DNA from: Acutalibacter sp. 1XD8-33
Lineage (GTDB): Bacteria; Bacillota; Clostridia; Oscillospirales; Acutalibacteraceae
Direction of reading: 5' to 3'
Assembly (NCBI RefSeq): GCF_003612555.1
Contig: NZ_RAZF01000005.1
Coordinates: forward strand, 62,001-126,000
Length of the DNA stretch: 64,000 nt
Part shown: positions 61,763-64,000 of the stretch, in pieces
How positions within the stretch are numbered: position 1 is the stretch's first letter
How the letters are laid out: each line of letters starts with the position of its first letter
Program-made: the position numbers and the translations under genes
Notes under the pieces: model-generated
Told to the model about the DNA's origin: nothing
Databases searched by the model: none
Seen by the model: only the letters and a program-made list of their open reading frames with translations

Positions 61763-63195
61763 ACGGTGACCTCCTCCTCCCCGGATTCCACATTCTGATA
61801 TTTCTCCAGCACCGGGTCCACCTCTTCCGAGAGGAACTCCCGGGTCTGCTCCGGGGCCCGGCCCACGTACTTCTCCGGCTGGAGGATGCCCTCCAGCTCC
61901 TCCCGGCCCACGCCGAAGAGGGGGTCCCCGGCGATCCGGTCCAGCAGGTCGTTCTCGCCGCCCTCGGCCTTCACCACCCGGGCCGCCGCCATGGAGTGGA
62001 CCCGGATGGCCTCGTGGAGCTGCTGGCGGTCGCCGCCCCGCTTCACCGCGTCCATCATGATGTTCTCCGTAGCCATGAAGGGCAACTCCTTGCGCAGCCG
62101 CTGCTCAATCACCTTGGGATAAACCACCAGGCCGCCGGCCACGTTGGCGTACAGGGTGAGGATGCCGTCCACCGCCAAGAAAGCCTCGGGCACACTGATC
62201 CGCTTATTGGCGGAATCATCCAGGGTGCGCTCGAACCACTGGCCCGCCATGGTAAAGGCCGGGTTCAGGGCGTCCACCATCACGTACCGAGCCAGGGAGG
62301 CGATGCGCTCCGTGCGCATGGGGTTGCGCTTGTAGGCCATGGCGCTGGACCCGATCTGCCCCTTCTCGAAGGGCTCTTCCACCTCCTTGAGGTGCTGCAA
62401 AAGGCGGATATCATTGGAGAACTTGGCCGCGCTCTGGGCAATTCCAGACAAAATATTCAGCATCTGGCTGTCCAGCTTTCGGGAATAGGTCTGTCCCGAC
62501 ACGGCGAAATTTTGGAAATACCCCATTTTTTTTGCAATTTTTTCATCAAGCTCTTTCACTTTTTGGTGATCTCCGCCGAAAAGCTCCAGGAAGCTGGCCT
62601 GGGTGCCCGTAGTGCCCTTGCTACCCAGGAGCTTTGCTTTCGAGAGCTGGTGCTCCACATCCTCCAGGTCCATCAAGAGGTCCTGCATCCACAGGGCAGC
62701 GCGCTTGCCCAAAGTAGTGGGCTGGGCCGGCTGAAAGTGGGTAAAGGCCAGGGTGGGCAGCCCGGCGTGGTCCCGGGCAAAGGAATAAAGGGCCCGCAGC
62801 ACCCCTACCAATTTATCGCGAACGAGCCGGAGAGCCTCGGTCATAATAATAATATCCGTATTGTCCCCCACATAGCAGGACGTGGCCCCCAGGTGGATAA
62901 TGCCCGCCGCCTTGGGGCACTGCTGGCCGTAGGCGTAGACGTGGCTCATTACATCGTGGCGGACCTCCTTTTCCCGGGTCTCGGCCACCTCGTAATTGAT
63001 GTCGTCCTGGTGGGCCTTGAGCTCGTCCACCTGTTCCTGGGTGACGGGCAGGCCCAGCTCATGTTCCGCCTCCGCCAAGGCGACCCACAGCCTCCGCCAG
63101 GTGCGAAATTTTTTATCCGGGGAGAACAGGTATTTCATTTCCTTTCCGGCATACCGGGCGGAAAGAGGCGATTCATAGCAGTTTCTATTGCTCAT
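61759..63195 (-). CDS. purB: Adenylosuccinate lyase
   Basis: Splits SAICAR and adenylosuccinate. 478 residues; the fumarase/aspartase signature appears as GSSAMAYKRNPMRTER, with catalytic HT...FQ earlier (TFTHFQPAQPTT). ATG at 63195 gives MSNRNCYESPLSARYA; the longer frame (63321) has no family match and overlaps the promoter. Strong promoter upstream. Confidence 0.95.
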   Translation of the reverse strand: MSNRNCYESPLSARYAGKEMKYLFSPDKKFRTWRRLWVALAEAEHELGLPVTQEQVDELKAHQDDINYEVAETREKEVRHDVMSHVYAYGQQCPKAAGIIHLGATSCYVGDNTDIIIMTEALRLVRDKLVGVLRALYSFARDHAGLPTLAFTHFQPAQPTTLGKRAALWMQDLLMDLEDVEHQLSKAKLLGSKGTTGTQASFLELFGGDHQKVKELDEKIAKKMGYFQNFAVSGQTYSRKLDSQMLNILSGIAQSAAKFSNDIRLLQHLKEVEEPFEKGQIGSSAMAYKRNPMRTERIASLARYVMVDALNPAFTMAGQWFERTLDDSANKRISVPEAFLAVDGILTLYANVAGGLVVYPKVIEQRLRKELPFMATENIMMDAVKRGGDRQQLHEAIRVHSMAAARVVKAEGGENDLLDRIAGDPLFGVGREELEGILQPEKYVGRAPEQTREFLSEEVDPVLEKYQNVESGEEEVTV

Positions 63196-63227
63196 TGGCA
63201 GGATTCTCCTTCCAAAAACTTTTCTGG

Positions 63228-63248
63228 CCTGCCTATCATGGGAATAGG
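63228..63248 (-). promoter_or_regulatory. Leader hairpin of purB
   Basis: TGCCTAT (63242-63248 on minus) pairs with ATAGGCA, loop TCCCATG, shortly after the expected start. Could be an mRNA 5' stabiliser or attenuator; no riboswitch fold recognised. Confidence 0.4.
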
Positions 63249-63259
63249 CATACAATGAT

Positions 63260-63288
63260 ATTGTAAACACTCTGTCCGGTTCTGTCAA
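63260..63288 (-). promoter_or_regulatory. Promoter of purB
   Basis: TTGACA (63288-63283), 17-base spacer, TACAAT (63265-63260), minus strand. Confidence 0.8.
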
Positions 63289-63369
63289 GCCAGATTCTTT
63301 CTTCTCTGAGGAATTTTGCATTTTTATTTTGCTTTTTTTCGGAAACTCGAATTTTTTTCCGCTTACCCC

Positions 63370-64000
<631 letters not shown>

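Overview
The window is about 64 kb of a GC-rich, densely packed bacterial chromosome. Gene content and gene order point to an anaerobic Clostridia member of the Oscillospiraceae, resembling the Flavonifractor/Pseudoflavonifractor/Lawsonibacter group of gut bacteria. This is an inference from a dxs-tlyA-nadK-argR-recN block, a tyrosine T-box, S-layer-homology exoenzymes, a CXXC micro-protein/NapH-like cluster and split ChrA proteins; no rRNA or marker comparison was possible. No tRNA, rRNA, CRISPR array, transposase or prophage was seen.

Layout. 0-9 kb (minus): a T-box-controlled acetyltransferase-HAD-tyrS operon, then recN, argR, nadK, tlyA and dxs. 8.7-13.1 kb (minus): folD, lgt and two M16-like proteins (YmfF/YmfH pair). 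13.9-18.1 kb (minus): upp, rpiB, tsaB, tsaE and fhs. 18.7-24.5 kb (plus): a RodA/FtsW protein, an MFS exporter, and a tightly overlapping redox/transport operon (TlpA lipoprotein, 50-residue CXXC protein, NapH-like ferredoxin, two half-size ChrA proteins). 25-32 kb: a surface protein with Pro-Thr-Lys repeats, then isocitrate dehydrogenase, aconitase, a cytoplasmic GH5 enzyme and a HAD protein. 32-38.4 kb: an auxin-efflux-type carrier, a c-di-GMP module (REC-GGDEF plus PilZ), a flavodoxin-fold reductase, and larC/larB of nickel-pincer cofactor synthesis. 38.6-45.3 kb: an orphan EctB, Nif3, TrmK, a DUF1858 protein, a dead GH2 beta-mannosidase and an acetyltransferase. 45.3-55.4 kb: SLH amidase, prfB, a PadR/DUF4097 cluster, MgtC, a histidine phosphatase, an HTH regulator and an SLH polysaccharide deacetylase. 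55.5-64 kb: a SLOG-like protein divergent from a small HTH regulator, a HAD-IIA phosphatase, glmS, purA, purB and the start of gdhA.

The most unusual signal lies between genes. Nearly every intergenic gap longer than about 250 bp is filled with a mosaic of short shared modules (for example AACTTTTACCCTGGTTAG, GCCTCCGGCGGC, CTCGTCTGCCGACTCGGTCGG and a Ser/Gly-tail-like stretch containing CCAGCCAGCTCT), shuffled in order and orientation and rich in hairpins. I count twelve sites. Two further elements look like TA-flanked MITEs that share a core of about 103 bp but carry entirely different terminal inverted repeats. A third family of nested palindromes is bounded by GTTAACGC. Several strong promoters with exact 17-bp spacing could be located and are listed.
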